A stretch of 7,866 nt of DNA from CAYUNA01 sp047629355 (GTDB taxonomy: Bacteria > Bacteroidota > Bacteroidia > Chitinophagales > Saprospiraceae): the NCBI GenBank assembly GCA_047629355.1, contig JBLHWU010000268.1, forward strand, positions 1-7,866, written 5' to 3'. Shown here in pieces: positions 1 to 6,850 of this stretch; within the stretch, counting starts at the first letter, position 1, and the number at the start of each line of letters is the position of its first letter. The notes beneath the pieces are model-generated. The model worked only from the letters and a program-made list of their open reading frames with translations, did no database searches and had not been told where the DNA came from. The position numbers and the translations under genes are program-made.

Positions 1-457
1 AATTAGCGTCATACCAAGCCACTTCTCCAAGATTATTACTTCCAGCATATTTATACCCTTTGCTCTTTTTCCCTCCCCGAGCCGCATACTCCCAAGTTGC
101 CTCTGAAGGCAACTTAAATTGCTTACCTGTTTTTTCTGATAACCATCGCGCATAAGCAGTCGCCGCATACCAACTTATAGATACCACGGGGTATTCCTCA
201 TAGCCTTTTTTTGTAAAAAATCTACCCTTTATTTCTTCTATTTTTGATATTTCAACCTGCAGCCATTTAACTCCACCTTCTTCCTGATTCCCTTTGTCAT
301 TCAAAAAACGCACAAATTCTTTATTCGTCACTTCATATTTGCTCATATAAAAGCTGTTAATAATCACCTTGTGAGCAGGTTTCTCATCATCATCGCAATC
401 CGCTTCTTGCTCCTTCGTACAACCCATCATAAACGTCCCTCCCTCCACATATACATA
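1..457 (-). other. FGE-sulfatase (SUMF1/EgtB/PvdO-like) domain, N-terminal part only
   Basis: From residue 1303 the protein shows the standard opening VYVEGGTFMMGC, then an acidic CDDDEKPAHKV, then FYMSKYEVTNKEF. Further on come YPVVSISWYAATAYARWLSE and the hallmark LPSEATWEYAARGG. The window ends at AWYDAN, so the second half, which holds the catalytic cysteines in true formylglycine-generating enzymes, is not visible and activity cannot be judged. Cys1315 and Cys1323 flank the acidic loop and could form a disulfide, consistent with a periplasmic location. In conflict-type systems such domains are generally thought to be non-enzymatic binding or diversification modules. Confidence 0.9.
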
Positions 458-3400
458 ATTGGCTTCCTTATAATAGTCCGTATCATTCCCTGCTATCCTA
501 TCACTCACCGACAAACCATCGCGATTTACAATTTTTCGCACGCCATTTTGTCGAACAATGAATAGGTCTGCTGATTGAATGGTCACTTTCTCGTATTTTC
601 CTTCTAAGACGATGTTTCCTTTATTATCAATGACCCCTTCTTGATAGTTTTTGGTAAAAACGGCGAGGTTGTATTTGACTTGTCCTTTCTCTTCAACCGT
701 TTTGAAAGCTTCATAATCAATTGGAATTACGACCGCTCCTTGTTGATTGATAAAGCCCATTTTTTTATTCAGCTCTGCCTCGGCCAAATCAGGGAATATT
801 GCCCCAAAATCACCGATGCGGTCATAGATTGGTTTTAAAATAACGGTTTCATTTTTATCCCAAAGTCCGTATTTTCCATCTATTCCAAAAATACGAGCAG
901 TCGCATAATCTGACGGTAAAGGTTCTTTTTTGGTTTGCTTAACCGTCTCTTTAGCTGGATTATCTTTTTTAATTTCGTTATCCTTCTTTTTTCCTTCATT
1001 TCTCACTTTTCTACGAATAACTTCCAAAGAGTCGCGAATTATTTGAGCTTTAGCCTCTTCTGTTGACAACAAAGCCAACTTTCTCGTTGCCATCAAACTC
1101 CTCAAATGTGGAAAGGTAGAAAGCGTATCAAAAAAGTTTTTCTCTGTGTTTTCTTCAATAAATTGTAGGGTAGAATCTGCTCTTAAACGCTTTCCAAAAT
1201 AGTAATCCGTCAATCCCATTCCATGATAACCATCTACCAAAAGGGAATCCAACGATACATCTGTGGATTTATAAAATAGTGAAAATGCCTGTTCTAAATT
1301 GTTAGTAGAAAAAGAATCACGATTCTCCTCAGTAATATCTTCCTTGAAACTTTTAAGGTCAAAACTAATGATTGTATCCTTAACAATTATGGGGCTTTCA
1401 ATAGCCTGTTGATATTTTCTAACTCCTTCATTATAATACAACTTCGCCAAGTTATGCTTCACCAAAAGGTAGTCTTTCCGGACCCGCAGCGCATTTTTAA
1501 AACTCTTTTCGGCATTTTCAAAAGAAAGGTGATTAGACACATTAATTACGGTTTCATTTCGGTTTCTTTCTTGTGCTCTTAAAACCGCTTCTAATTCAGA
1601 CTTACTATCACCACCTTGATACTTATGATAAATCTTCGAATATTCGCGCCCCATATTATTATAAATCACCGCACTATCCACCACAATCCTTTCTTTCACA
1701 AACCAATTTTCTCGCAAATCGTCCTCGTTTTTAAAGGAAGGTTCGGGTTTTTCTTGATACGCTAATTGGTATAAAGTTTCCGTTTCATTCAAGGTTAAAA
1801 ACGATAATAATCCGAATAAAAATAGCAATCCTAAGGCGAGACCTTTGATAAAATCTGAGGTAAAAACTGGTCGCGGTTGAGGCAATTCCTCCGCTTTATT
1901 TTCTTCTAAAAAGGTTTCTAAATCAGAAGTGGGTGCTGGCGAAATGATGGACTTTTGCATCTTTTTAGCCTGCTGCTCAACCGCTGAATCTTCTTTTTCA
2001 AAATGCCGTTTCAGCCCCAATTCCAGCTCTGCCATTTGCTTTTTATTCAAAAAACCAGCCGCCAATAACTCTTTTATAAAAATCTGATTGTCCGCACTTT
2101 TTGGCATCATCACAAAGTCCTGAATGGCAGAATTCGTTTGATGTTCCACCTGCGCATGACTGTTCTGAATTTGGTCTTTTACCGCATCTAATTCTTCCTT
2201 CACCGCCATTCGCGCTGCCCGTTCGACGTCCTGTGGCAAGGTCGCTAAAAACTGCATCCTTAACTTCGGCGACAATAGTTCGTTTTGCAAAAAGGGAATC
2301 CTGGACAGCAACAATAAATTATCATACGTCACTTCCACGCCAAATGGTTCCAACGCTTTCCCAATCGCTATCGTCAAGGACCAATTTGGGTTCGGATAAA
2401 CGGACAAAGCTGACAGCCAAAGAAATACTTTTGGATGATTTTTTAAATAATCTTGAAAATCTGCAACGCGTCTCCACTTCCGGTAATTTACGTCAATTTC
2501 CAATTCGTTTTTCGAAAATTGCGCCTTCCAATTGTCAAAATTTGGATGTTCTTCCTCCTCTTTTCCCTGTTCAAATAACTGCATCGCGACTTGCAATCCT
2601 TCCAAATTGGCAGGGAAGATATCCAGCTGTTGAAATAAGACTTTTTCTCGGTAATTCCAGGAAACGACAGGCAAAGGCGTTATCAACGAACGGTGTTTCC
2701 ATCCCTTCAATGATTGCTCAATATTTTTTCTCAAACAAGGTTTTTCTTTCGCAAATGGGTCTAAAAAGTCATGCCCATTTCCAAATATCATCACTCGATA
2801 ATTGGCGTGCATTCGCTGCAAAATTTCCAACGGAATACCACCCTTATTATCTTTATTCCAAAAACGATTCAGCTCTTTTTTATAATAAAAAATCTCGACC
2901 AAGACATCTCTATCTCTCAGGAAATCAGTGATATAGGTAAATAATTTAGTCTGGTGACTCTCCCTTGCCAATTCGTCGATTAAGAATAAATATTCTGTCG
3001 GTCGGGAATTCGTCGTCACGGCTAAATTAGGGAAACCACCGTTTTCTATCGTCGATTGAATGGTCTGCGCAATATTGATTTTTTGCCGAATGCCTTCTTG
3101 TCGCAACCGCAAAACATCCGCAAATCGAAACATTGTACGGTCAATTCTGACCAAATTATTTCGAGATTGAAATGGAATATAATATGGGCCACGGTCGGGT
3201 GTTTCTGAAACAATGGAAGGCGTTCCTTCCTCTGTTTTTTCTTGTTCTGGAGCCTTTCGTTTCCACCATTTCACCAAATACCAAAGCATTCCTAATCCTG
3301 TCAGTCCCCACAGCAGCCAACTTCCACGAGCGAAGGAAGCCATCGGAAGAATTTTATCTTCTTTCAGCGATTTGTAAGCCAAAAATGCTTTATCTTGTTC

Positions 3401-4363
3401 AACAGAAATTAACAATTTTTTGCTCGAATAACAATAGGCTTTGCTATCTTTTATGATTGCTTTTACAATAATTTCTTTTACGCCATTTTGCCCAAAAGAA
3501 TTCGTTATCTTCTTCCCTTTTTTGAGCTTACCATTCCCAAAATTCCATTCATATTCTACATTTCCTATCGCATCTTCTCCCACACTTTCGATAGCAAAAT
3601 CATAGGTTTTTCCAATCTTCAAATCATTAGTTTCGTTCGACGTTGCAAACTTAAAGTTTGGTGGATTTGGGCAATGAATTTGAAAATTCGCTTCAAAAGT
3701 ATCTTGTCGAATCGAATCCTGATGCTGAGCAATCAATCGCACCATTTTATCGGGAGAGTTTTTCAACTCAACTATCGGCATCATTAATTCAATATACTGA
3801 CTGTCAATGTATTCCAGTAAATTTTTTGGCGTATCTTTTTTGTCATCAAACACCTCCCAACGAAATTTACAAGCCGAATTATATAAAGAATCCGCATTAT
3901 TGGAGAGGTTTTTCACTTTGAGTGTATCTCCCAATTTCACTATCGGTTCGTGTTGAAAAAAAGCACGAACAGGTTCAGGTTTTGGTGTTAAAAGTTTCCA
4001 ACCTGCATAACTCAACCCCGTTAATAAAAGTAAAATTGGCAACGCTGCCCATATCCAATTTGGTACTCGTGTCCACCAGCGAATTGTTGGAGTATTTTGG
4101 GTGACAATCGGTTGCTGAATTTCTTTAAAATAATTATCAAAAATCTTATGAAATTGCTCCTGTTCATTCGCGCTTGTAGCGATGATGGGTGCGAGAATGT
4201 ATTTGAGTTTTTCAGGTGTTTTCAGATAGCTGATACCCGCAGCATTCAAGGCTTCATAGATTCTTTGCCGTCTGGCGGGAGAGAATACAAACCCTGTGAT
4301 TTCCAGTCTTTGCAGAAAGGAATTGAGCGGAAAATTGATATGTGGTGTCGTTTTTTTGATAAT
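1..4363 (-). CDS. Giant three-pass membrane protein: CoxE-N/PKD/vWA-like/TPR/WG/FGE-sulfatase (partial, 3' end beyond window)
   Basis: One open frame of about 1454 codons runs from just past the moxR-like stop to the window edge; in-frame methionines checked at several points keep the same phase. Numbering assumes an ATT start at 4363. Order: CoxE-like helical domain (10-78), TM1 (103-122), PKD-like domain (234-322), TM2 (348-367), vWA-like domain (about 453-560), helical region, TM3 (841-858), TPR-like region (888-1075), Lys-rich linker (1108-1148), four WG repeats (1150-1284), and an FGE-sulfatase domain from 1303, cut by the edge. Arg/Lys flank the start of TM1 (RWWTR), the end of TM2 (WWKRK) and the start of TM3, so the N-terminus and residues 368-838 should be cytoplasmic, and the PKD and TPR-WG-FGE parts periplasmic. 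Known of the family: MoxR ATPases act on vWA partners. Inferred: this is the membrane-anchored partner of the adjacent MoxR and a likely sensor. The ligand is unknown. No ATG, GTG or TTG lies near the start; see the findings. Confidence 0.85.
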   Translation of the reverse strand, partial: MIKKTTPHINFPLNSFLQRLEITGFVFSPARRQRIYEALNAAGISYLKTPEKLKYILAPIIATSANEQEQFHKIFDNYFKEIQQPIVTQNTPTIRWWTRVPNWIWAALPILLLLTGLSYAGWKLLTPKPEPVRAFFQHEPIVKLGDTLKVKNLSNNADSLYNSACKFRWEVFDDKKDTPKNLLEYIDSQYIELMMPIVELKNSPDKMVRLIAQHQDSIRQDTFEANFQIHCPNPPNFKFATSNETNDLKIGKTYDFAIESVGEDAIGNVEYEWNFGNGKLKKGKKITNSFGQNGVKEIIVKAIIKDSKAYCYSSKKLLISVEQDKAFLAYKSLKEDKILPMASFARGSWLLWGLTGLGMLWYLVKWWKRKAPEQEKTEEGTPSIVSETPDRGPYYIPFQSRNNLVRIDRTMFRFADVLRLRQEGIRQKINIAQTIQSTIENGGFPNLAVTTNSRPTEYLFLIDELARESHQTKLFTYITDFLRDRDVLVEIFYYKKELNRFWNKDNKGGIPLEILQRMHANYRVMIFGNGHDFLDPFAKEKPCLRKNIEQSLKGWKHRSLITPLPVVSWNYREKVLFQQLDIFPANLEGLQVAMQLFEQGKEEEEHPNFDNWKAQFSKNELEIDVNYRKWRRVADFQDYLKNHPKVFLWLSALSVYPNPNWSLTIAIGKALEPFGVEVTYDNLLLLSRIPFLQNELLSPKLRMQFLATLPQDVERAARMAVKEELDAVKDQIQNSHAQVEHQTNSAIQDFVMMPKSADNQIFIKELLAAGFLNKKQMAELELGLKRHFEKEDSAVEQQAKKMQKSIISPAPTSDLETFLEENKAEELPQPRPVFTSDFIKGLALGLLFLFGLLSFLTLNETETLYQLAYQEKPEPSFKNEDDLRENWFVKERIVVDSAVIYNNMGREYSKIYHKYQGGDSKSELEAVLRAQERNRNETVINVSNHLSFENAEKSFKNALRVRKDYLLVKHNLAKLYYNEGVRKYQQAIESPIIVKDTIISFDLKSFKEDITEENRDSFSTNNLEQAFSLFYKSTDVSLDSLLVDGYHGMGLTDYYFGKRLRADSTLQFIEENTEKNFFDTLSTFPHLRSLMATRKLALLSTEEAKAQIIRDSLEVIRRKVRNEGKKKDNEIKKDNPAKETVKQTKKEPLPSDYATARIFGIDGKYGLWDKNETVILKPIYDRIGDFGAIFPDLAEAELNKKMGFINQQGAVVIPIDYEAFKTVEEKGQVKYNLAVFTKNYQEGVIDNKGNIVLEGKYEKVTIQSADLFIVRQNGVRKIVNRDGLSVSDRIAGNDTDYYKEANYVYVEGGTFMMGCTKEQEADCDDDEKPAHKVIINSFYMSKYEVTNKEFVRFLNDKGNQEEGGVKWLQVEISKIEEIKGRFFTKKGYEEYPVVSISWYAATAYARWLSEKTGKQFKLPSEATWEYAARGGKKSKGYKYAGSNNLGEVAWYDAN
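512..916 (-). repeat. Four tandem WG (KWG-type) protein repeats
   Basis: Residues 1150-1284 contain four units of about 30-35 residues with the pattern G-x-x-G-[LFV]-[WI]-[DN]-x-x-[GN]-x-[VI]-[VI]-x-x-x-Y-[DE]. Cores are GKYGLWDKNETVILKPIYD, KKMGFINQQGAVVIPIDYEA and YQEGVIDNKGNIVLEGKYEK, with a weaker final copy NGVRKIVNRDGLSV. WG repeats form beta-rich, probably propeller-like or solenoid modules; they are common in Bacteroidota and usually taken to be ligand- or partner-binding. They sit between the Lys-rich linker and the FGE domain. Confidence 0.8.
1139..1702 (-). other. TPR-like helical repeat region, predicted periplasmic
   Basis: Residues 888-1075 consist of paired amphipathic helices of TPR type. 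Examples are DSAVIYNNMGREYSKIYHKY, then FENAEKSFKNALRVRKDYLL with VKHNLAKLYYNEGVRKYQQA, and later NLEQAFSLFYKSTDVSLDSL with DGYHGMGLTDYYFGKRL. The A-x-x-S/F-K-x-A-L and L-A-x-x-Y-Y patterns are TPR-like, but spacing is irregular and the number of repeats is uncertain. A Lys/Glu-rich linker (1108-1148) separates this region from the WG repeats. Likely a protein-interaction scaffold. Confidence 0.5.
2684..3007 (-). other. vWA-like domain with degenerate MIDAS
   Basis: Residues 453-560 follow a Rossmann-like pattern of alternating strands and helices. Strand EYLFLIDELA (457-466) ends in an acidic residue where a vWA domain would carry its MIDAS. The helix HQTKLFTYITDFLRDR and strands VLVEIFYY and YRVMIFGNG follow, then a long basic helix ending at SLITPLPV. 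The vWA MIDAS motif DxSxS is not present: the residues after Asp463 are Glu-Leu-Ala-Arg-Glu-Ser. If the assignment is right, metal binding is lost or altered. The location in the gene paired with MoxR, behind a CoxE-like domain, supports vWA over other Rossmann folds. Confidence 0.45.
3398..3664 (-). other. PKD-like domain, predicted periplasmic
   Basis: Residues 234-322 contain the PKD signature WNFGNG at 273-278. It is followed by a Lys-rich turn, a glycine-containing strand and the alternating hydrophobic strand GVKEIIVKAII. PKD folds are typically extracytoplasmic beta-sandwiches used for adhesion or protein contacts. The domain lies between TM1 and TM2, in the segment the charge pattern places outside the inner membrane. 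The preceding residues, about 125-233, are also strand-rich and may form another beta domain that I do not recognise. Confidence 0.6.
4130..4336 (-). other. CoxE-like N-terminal helical domain of the giant protein
   Basis: Residues 10-78 have the pattern of the helical segment that precedes vWA domains in CoxE-type MoxR partners. There is a hydrophobic FLxxLxxxGF turn, then SPARRQRIYEAL, an LKYILAPIIATS helix, a cluster of acidic and Gln residues, and a final FHKIFDNYF. In CoxE-like proteins the equivalent segment reads roughly as ALRxAGLPVGPxRxxDALxAL, then LRxxLVSxxED, then FDxxF. The match is from memory of the family, not an alignment. It supports direct pairing with the MoxR gene just upstream and argues that translation must begin before this point. 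Confidence 0.55.
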
Positions 4364-4371
4364 GAAATTGC

Positions 4372-5325
4372 TTATAAAATTCCCTTCACAGCGTCCAAAT
4401 CCACTTTCGTTTTAACTAAAATAGACAAGTTTTTTAACATTAAATCTCGTTGTTCGCTGCCTTCTTTTTCCAAATAATTTTGCAATTCTAAAATCCGCAA
4501 CCAGGAAATAAATTCCGCAGTAGCTGGTGGTTTTCGCACCGCACCTTTGCGAACTTCATTAAATTTATTAATCAATAAGGTCAACGCAGCCTCTGTATAT
4601 TTGGTACTACTGCCGAGTTGCGATTGTACAATTTCTAATAAAATTTCATCAGAAGGAAATGGAATATGGTAAAAAATACAGCGTCGCAAAAACGCATCCG
4701 GTAAGTTTTTTTCAGAATTGGAGGTCATAATCACCACGATTTGTTGTCCTTCATCTGATTTGATACCATAATTATCTTGTTCTTTAATGGAAAAATTATA
4801 CTCTTCAATCTCGTGCAAAATATCATTGGTAAAATCGCGGGGTGCTTTGTCAATTTCATCAATTAGAACCACAGAACTAACTGGTTTGACAGGCAATTTA
4901 GTGCTGAATTTGGAAGCATCCACCACTTTCGGATTGGTCATTGCAATGGCTTTTCCCAATGCTTGTAATTCGATAAAATCCGCGGTTCGAGCAGCCGTGC
5001 TTCCATCGTCTTTTTTGACATTTGCCGCCTGAAAATGTGACAACGCATCATACGTATAAAATAAATCCCGCGCCGAAGAGGTCGTTTTAGTATTGAAAAT
5101 CAAGGGTTTATTTTCAAAATTAGCATCAGGCAATGCAGCCAAATCATGCGCAATTTTGTACGCTAATTTAGTTTTACCTGTTCCTGGTTCGCCCGTCAAT
5201 AAAAGTGGTTGTCCCAAAGCTATTGCGATTTCAACAGCATTTTTTAGCGCCTCGTGCATGATATAATCTTCCGCTTTGAAGGTACGGCGGGCTTTGGGTA
5301 AAATGCGAATGGTAGTGTTTTTCAT
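4372..5325 (-). CDS. MoxR-type AAA+ ATPase
   Basis: This 317-residue protein is a complete cytoplasmic MoxR-family AAA+ ATPase. Visible motifs are Walker A GEPGTGKT (45-52), Walker B VVLIDE (152-157) followed by the MoxR-typical IDKAPRDFTNDIL, sensor 1 Asn203 in MTSNSEKNLPDAFLRR, the arginine pair 214-215, and the sensor 2 region RKPPATAE (264-271). The C-terminus LVKTKVDLDAV is a normal family ending, so the protein is not truncated. MoxR ATPases act as chaperone-like remodelers of vWA partners, and the partner here is probably the giant protein encoded immediately downstream, whose frame overlaps the stop codon. The ATG at 5325 follows a 259-bp spacer and is preceded by no Shine-Dalgarno sequence, as usual in Bacteroidota. 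Within conflict systems this ATPase would supply the NTP-driven switch between sensor and effector (inference). Confidence 0.93.
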   Translation of the reverse strand: MKNTTIRILPKARRTFKAEDYIMHEALKNAVEIAIALGQPLLLTGEPGTGKTKLAYKIAHDLAALPDANFENKPLIFNTKTTSSARDLFYTYDALSHFQAANVKKDDGSTAARTADFIELQALGKAIAMTNPKVVDASKFSTKLPVKPVSSVVLIDEIDKAPRDFTNDILHEIEEYNFSIKEQDNYGIKSDEGQQIVVIMTSNSEKNLPDAFLRRCIFYHIPFPSDEILLEIVQSQLGSSTKYTEAALTLLINKFNEVRKGAVRKPPATAEFISWLRILELQNYLEKEGSEQRDLMLKNLSILVKTKVDLDAVKGIL

Positions 5326-5360
5326 TGTATGGCTTGTTAGTTAATTTTTGTTATTTTCTC

Positions 5361-5553
5361 CCTTAAGACCCACCCCGCGTTGCCGTAGGCAACGCGCACT
5401 TTATTTTTTGAAGCTCGAAAATATTGCGATTTTCTCACTTCTCAAAGTTAAGTTTCTGTAAGTTCTTTCGACGCGTTGGGTTCAGTCCACTTCGTCGGTT
5501 TTGCTTGGAGAAACAAGGTACGCGGTGGGCTGAACCCACGGCGTACCATAGGC
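5361..5553. repeat. Structured intergenic repeat, two hairpins, between the iSTAND and moxR-like genes
   Basis: The 259-bp spacer holds two strong palindromes in GC-richer sequence than its surroundings. Hairpin A (5376-5396) has a perfect 9-bp stem CGCGTTGCC/GGCAACGCG with a 3-nt GTA loop. Hairpin B (5471-5544) has arms TGGGTTCAGTCCAC and GTGGGCTGAACCCA, one mismatch over 14 bp, with ACGC/GCGT pairing further out and a 34-nt loop. Neither is followed by a T-run on the transcribed strand, so they are not typical intrinsic terminators. The composition and compact form suggest a dispersed structured element of the kind seen between genes in Saprospiria. Ends of the element are approximate. Confidence 0.6.
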
Positions 5554-5584
5554 TAAAATTTAAATCAACTTTTGTGATACGATT

Positions 5585-6694
5585 TTACATTAACTTATTA
5601 TTATATTCATCAATTATCTTCTGCAAATCAATCTCCACATCTTCCATATATTTTTCGGATTCGAAACTGAATATCTCCTTTACCTTTTGTTTCCGTTCTC
5701 GCGTTCCTTCTACCACAAAATTGTATTTAGCCAGCCACTTTGAGACATCTTTTGCTTTCACCATCTCTAATTCTGGCAAAGGTTTAATAAACTCACTGTT
5801 ATCTATGGCTTCGCGAATTTCCGTTTGCATTTCTTCATCGTCTTCATCCATGACAATCCCAAAAAAGAAGAAAAATGTTGGGCTATTTTCGGGCAACCTG
5901 GTCTTACAAAATTCTGTAATCAACCACCGAGTAACAACCGGAGTGATTTTAGAATCCCAATCCCATTGACTAATATTTAGAAGAATACACACAAAATCTT
6001 CTTTCCCAAGCGCACCCATTTGGGGACTTTTTTCTAATAAATAATGTAGATTTTTTTCTAAAATGGGTTCATGTTCGCCAGGTGGCAAACTCATGGCAGT
6101 AAATAAACTTTTAAGAATATTCTGTTTATAAATTGTCAAATCACGGCTGGAATCAAAAGTTATAGACAGCTTTAAGGAAGCGCATTCTGAAGTCAAACCA
6201 GGGTTTAAATAATCCAATAAACGACCTTCCAAATCATAAGCAAATCGTTTAAAAATGCCTTCATGCGATTGTAAGTCAATGCCTGTAATGGTGAAAAAAT
6301 GCACTTTTTCTGCCCGTTTATTTGAGAAAACCTGATGAAATCGGTCACTTTGGTCGATGCGGTCACAAGTAAATTTGTGGTGTTCATGCAGCGCAAGGTT
6401 GCCATTTTTTTCAGTATTATCTTTATTTAAAAAATTCGGTTGGAGATCTTTTTCTTCAAGGCTATCTACCAATTTCAATAAGGCATAATTCACGTTATTG
6501 AAAGCGATGCTAGCATCTTGCGATTGGATAAGTTGTAGCCGAAGTTTTTGACTATTTTCGTTGAAGGTAAATTTTAATAAAGAAAGGTCATTGAATTGTA
6601 GGCAATCGGAGCGTAACGCACTTTCTATCTCGGAGAAAGCCGCTTCCATATCTGTACCAATTGATTTTTTCCATTTTAATTTTAGGGACTTCAT
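5585..6694 (-). CDS. EAD11-like / inactive-STAND (iSTAND) adaptor protein
   Basis: This 369-residue protein lacks a signal peptide or membrane segment and should be cytoplasmic. Residues 1-85 are helical and end in NNVNYALLKLVDSL, which resembles the close of effector-associated domain 11 (NRINYALLELLDEL-like). An acidic/Asn linker follows. From about 105 the protein matches my memory of the iSTAND family: HKFTCDRIDQSDRFHQVF, strand VHFFTITGID with a helix GIFKRFAYDL where a STAND P-loop would be, strand FVCILLNISQWDWDS, strand TFFFFFGIVMD, and a C-terminal segment with KAKDVSKWLAKYNF. No GxxxxGK[ST] or Walker B is present, so it should not hydrolyse NTP. EADs work as homotypic adaptors that bring effectors carrying the same EAD to a sensor complex; that effector is not encoded here. 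It precedes the moxR-like gene on the same strand with 259 bp between them, suggesting a common system. Assignment rests on recalled motifs only. Confidence 0.65.
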   Translation of the reverse strand: MKSLKLKWKKSIGTDMEAAFSEIESALRSDCLQFNDLSLLKFTFNENSQKLRLQLIQSQDASIAFNNVNYALLKLVDSLEEKDLQPNFLNKDNTEKNGNLALHEHHKFTCDRIDQSDRFHQVFSNKRAEKVHFFTITGIDLQSHEGIFKRFAYDLEGRLLDYLNPGLTSECASLKLSITFDSSRDLTIYKQNILKSLFTAMSLPPGEHEPILEKNLHYLLEKSPQMGALGKEDFVCILLNISQWDWDSKITPVVTRWLITEFCKTRLPENSPTFFFFFGIVMDEDDEEMQTEIREAIDNSEFIKPLPELEMVKAKDVSKWLAKYNFVVEGTRERKQKVKEIFSFESEKYMEDVEIDLQKIIDEYNNKLM

Positions 6695-6795
6695 TGGTGT
6701 AGTCTATTCGTAATCAGTTAATGACGAGATTTATTTCCTGCAATTTCGGAAAAGAAATGCACAAAAACAAATTTTTACTTATAAAAGCAATTCTT

Positions 6796-6850
6796 CTAAG
6801 TCATTGATTATCAAAAGAATGAAATCGTTTAAAATACAAGAATGACTTAG
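6796..6850. repeat. Perfect 10-bp inverted repeat spanning the end of the Fe-S gene
   Basis: CTAAGTCATT at 6796-6805 is the exact reverse complement of AATGACTTAG at 6841-6850, with a 35-nt spacer. The upper arm includes the stop codon of the Fe-S protein gene. As RNA it could fold into a long-loop stem at the 3' end of that transcript and protect or terminate it, but no T-run follows. It also lies upstream of the EAD-iSTAND gene, so an operator is possible. The remaining 6695-6795 stretch is AT-rich with no motif I can defend. Confidence 0.45.

Noticed and set aside
2101..2931. A 276-codon plus-strand open frame
   Set aside because: It lies opposite the giant minus-strand gene, has low-complexity Ser/Arg/Pro-rich composition and no domain. 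The minus frame shows clear protein features across the same bases.
4097..4477. A 126-codon plus-strand frame over the moxR-giant junction
   Set aside because: It is antisense to two well-supported genes and resembles nothing I know.
5376..5544. Intrinsic terminators in the iSTAND-moxR spacer
   Set aside because: The hairpins are strong, but no T-run follows them on the transcribed strand, so I call them a structured repeat instead.
5424..5969. A 181-codon plus-strand open frame
   Set aside because: It begins inside the structured repeat and then runs antisense to the EAD-iSTAND gene; the product is Ser/Phe-rich with no recognisable motif.
6695..6846. A Bacteroidota TTTG / TAnnTTTG promoter for the EAD-iSTAND gene
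   Set aside because: TTTG words occur, but no pair has the right spacing and a full -7 match. A promoter is likely here but cannot be placed.
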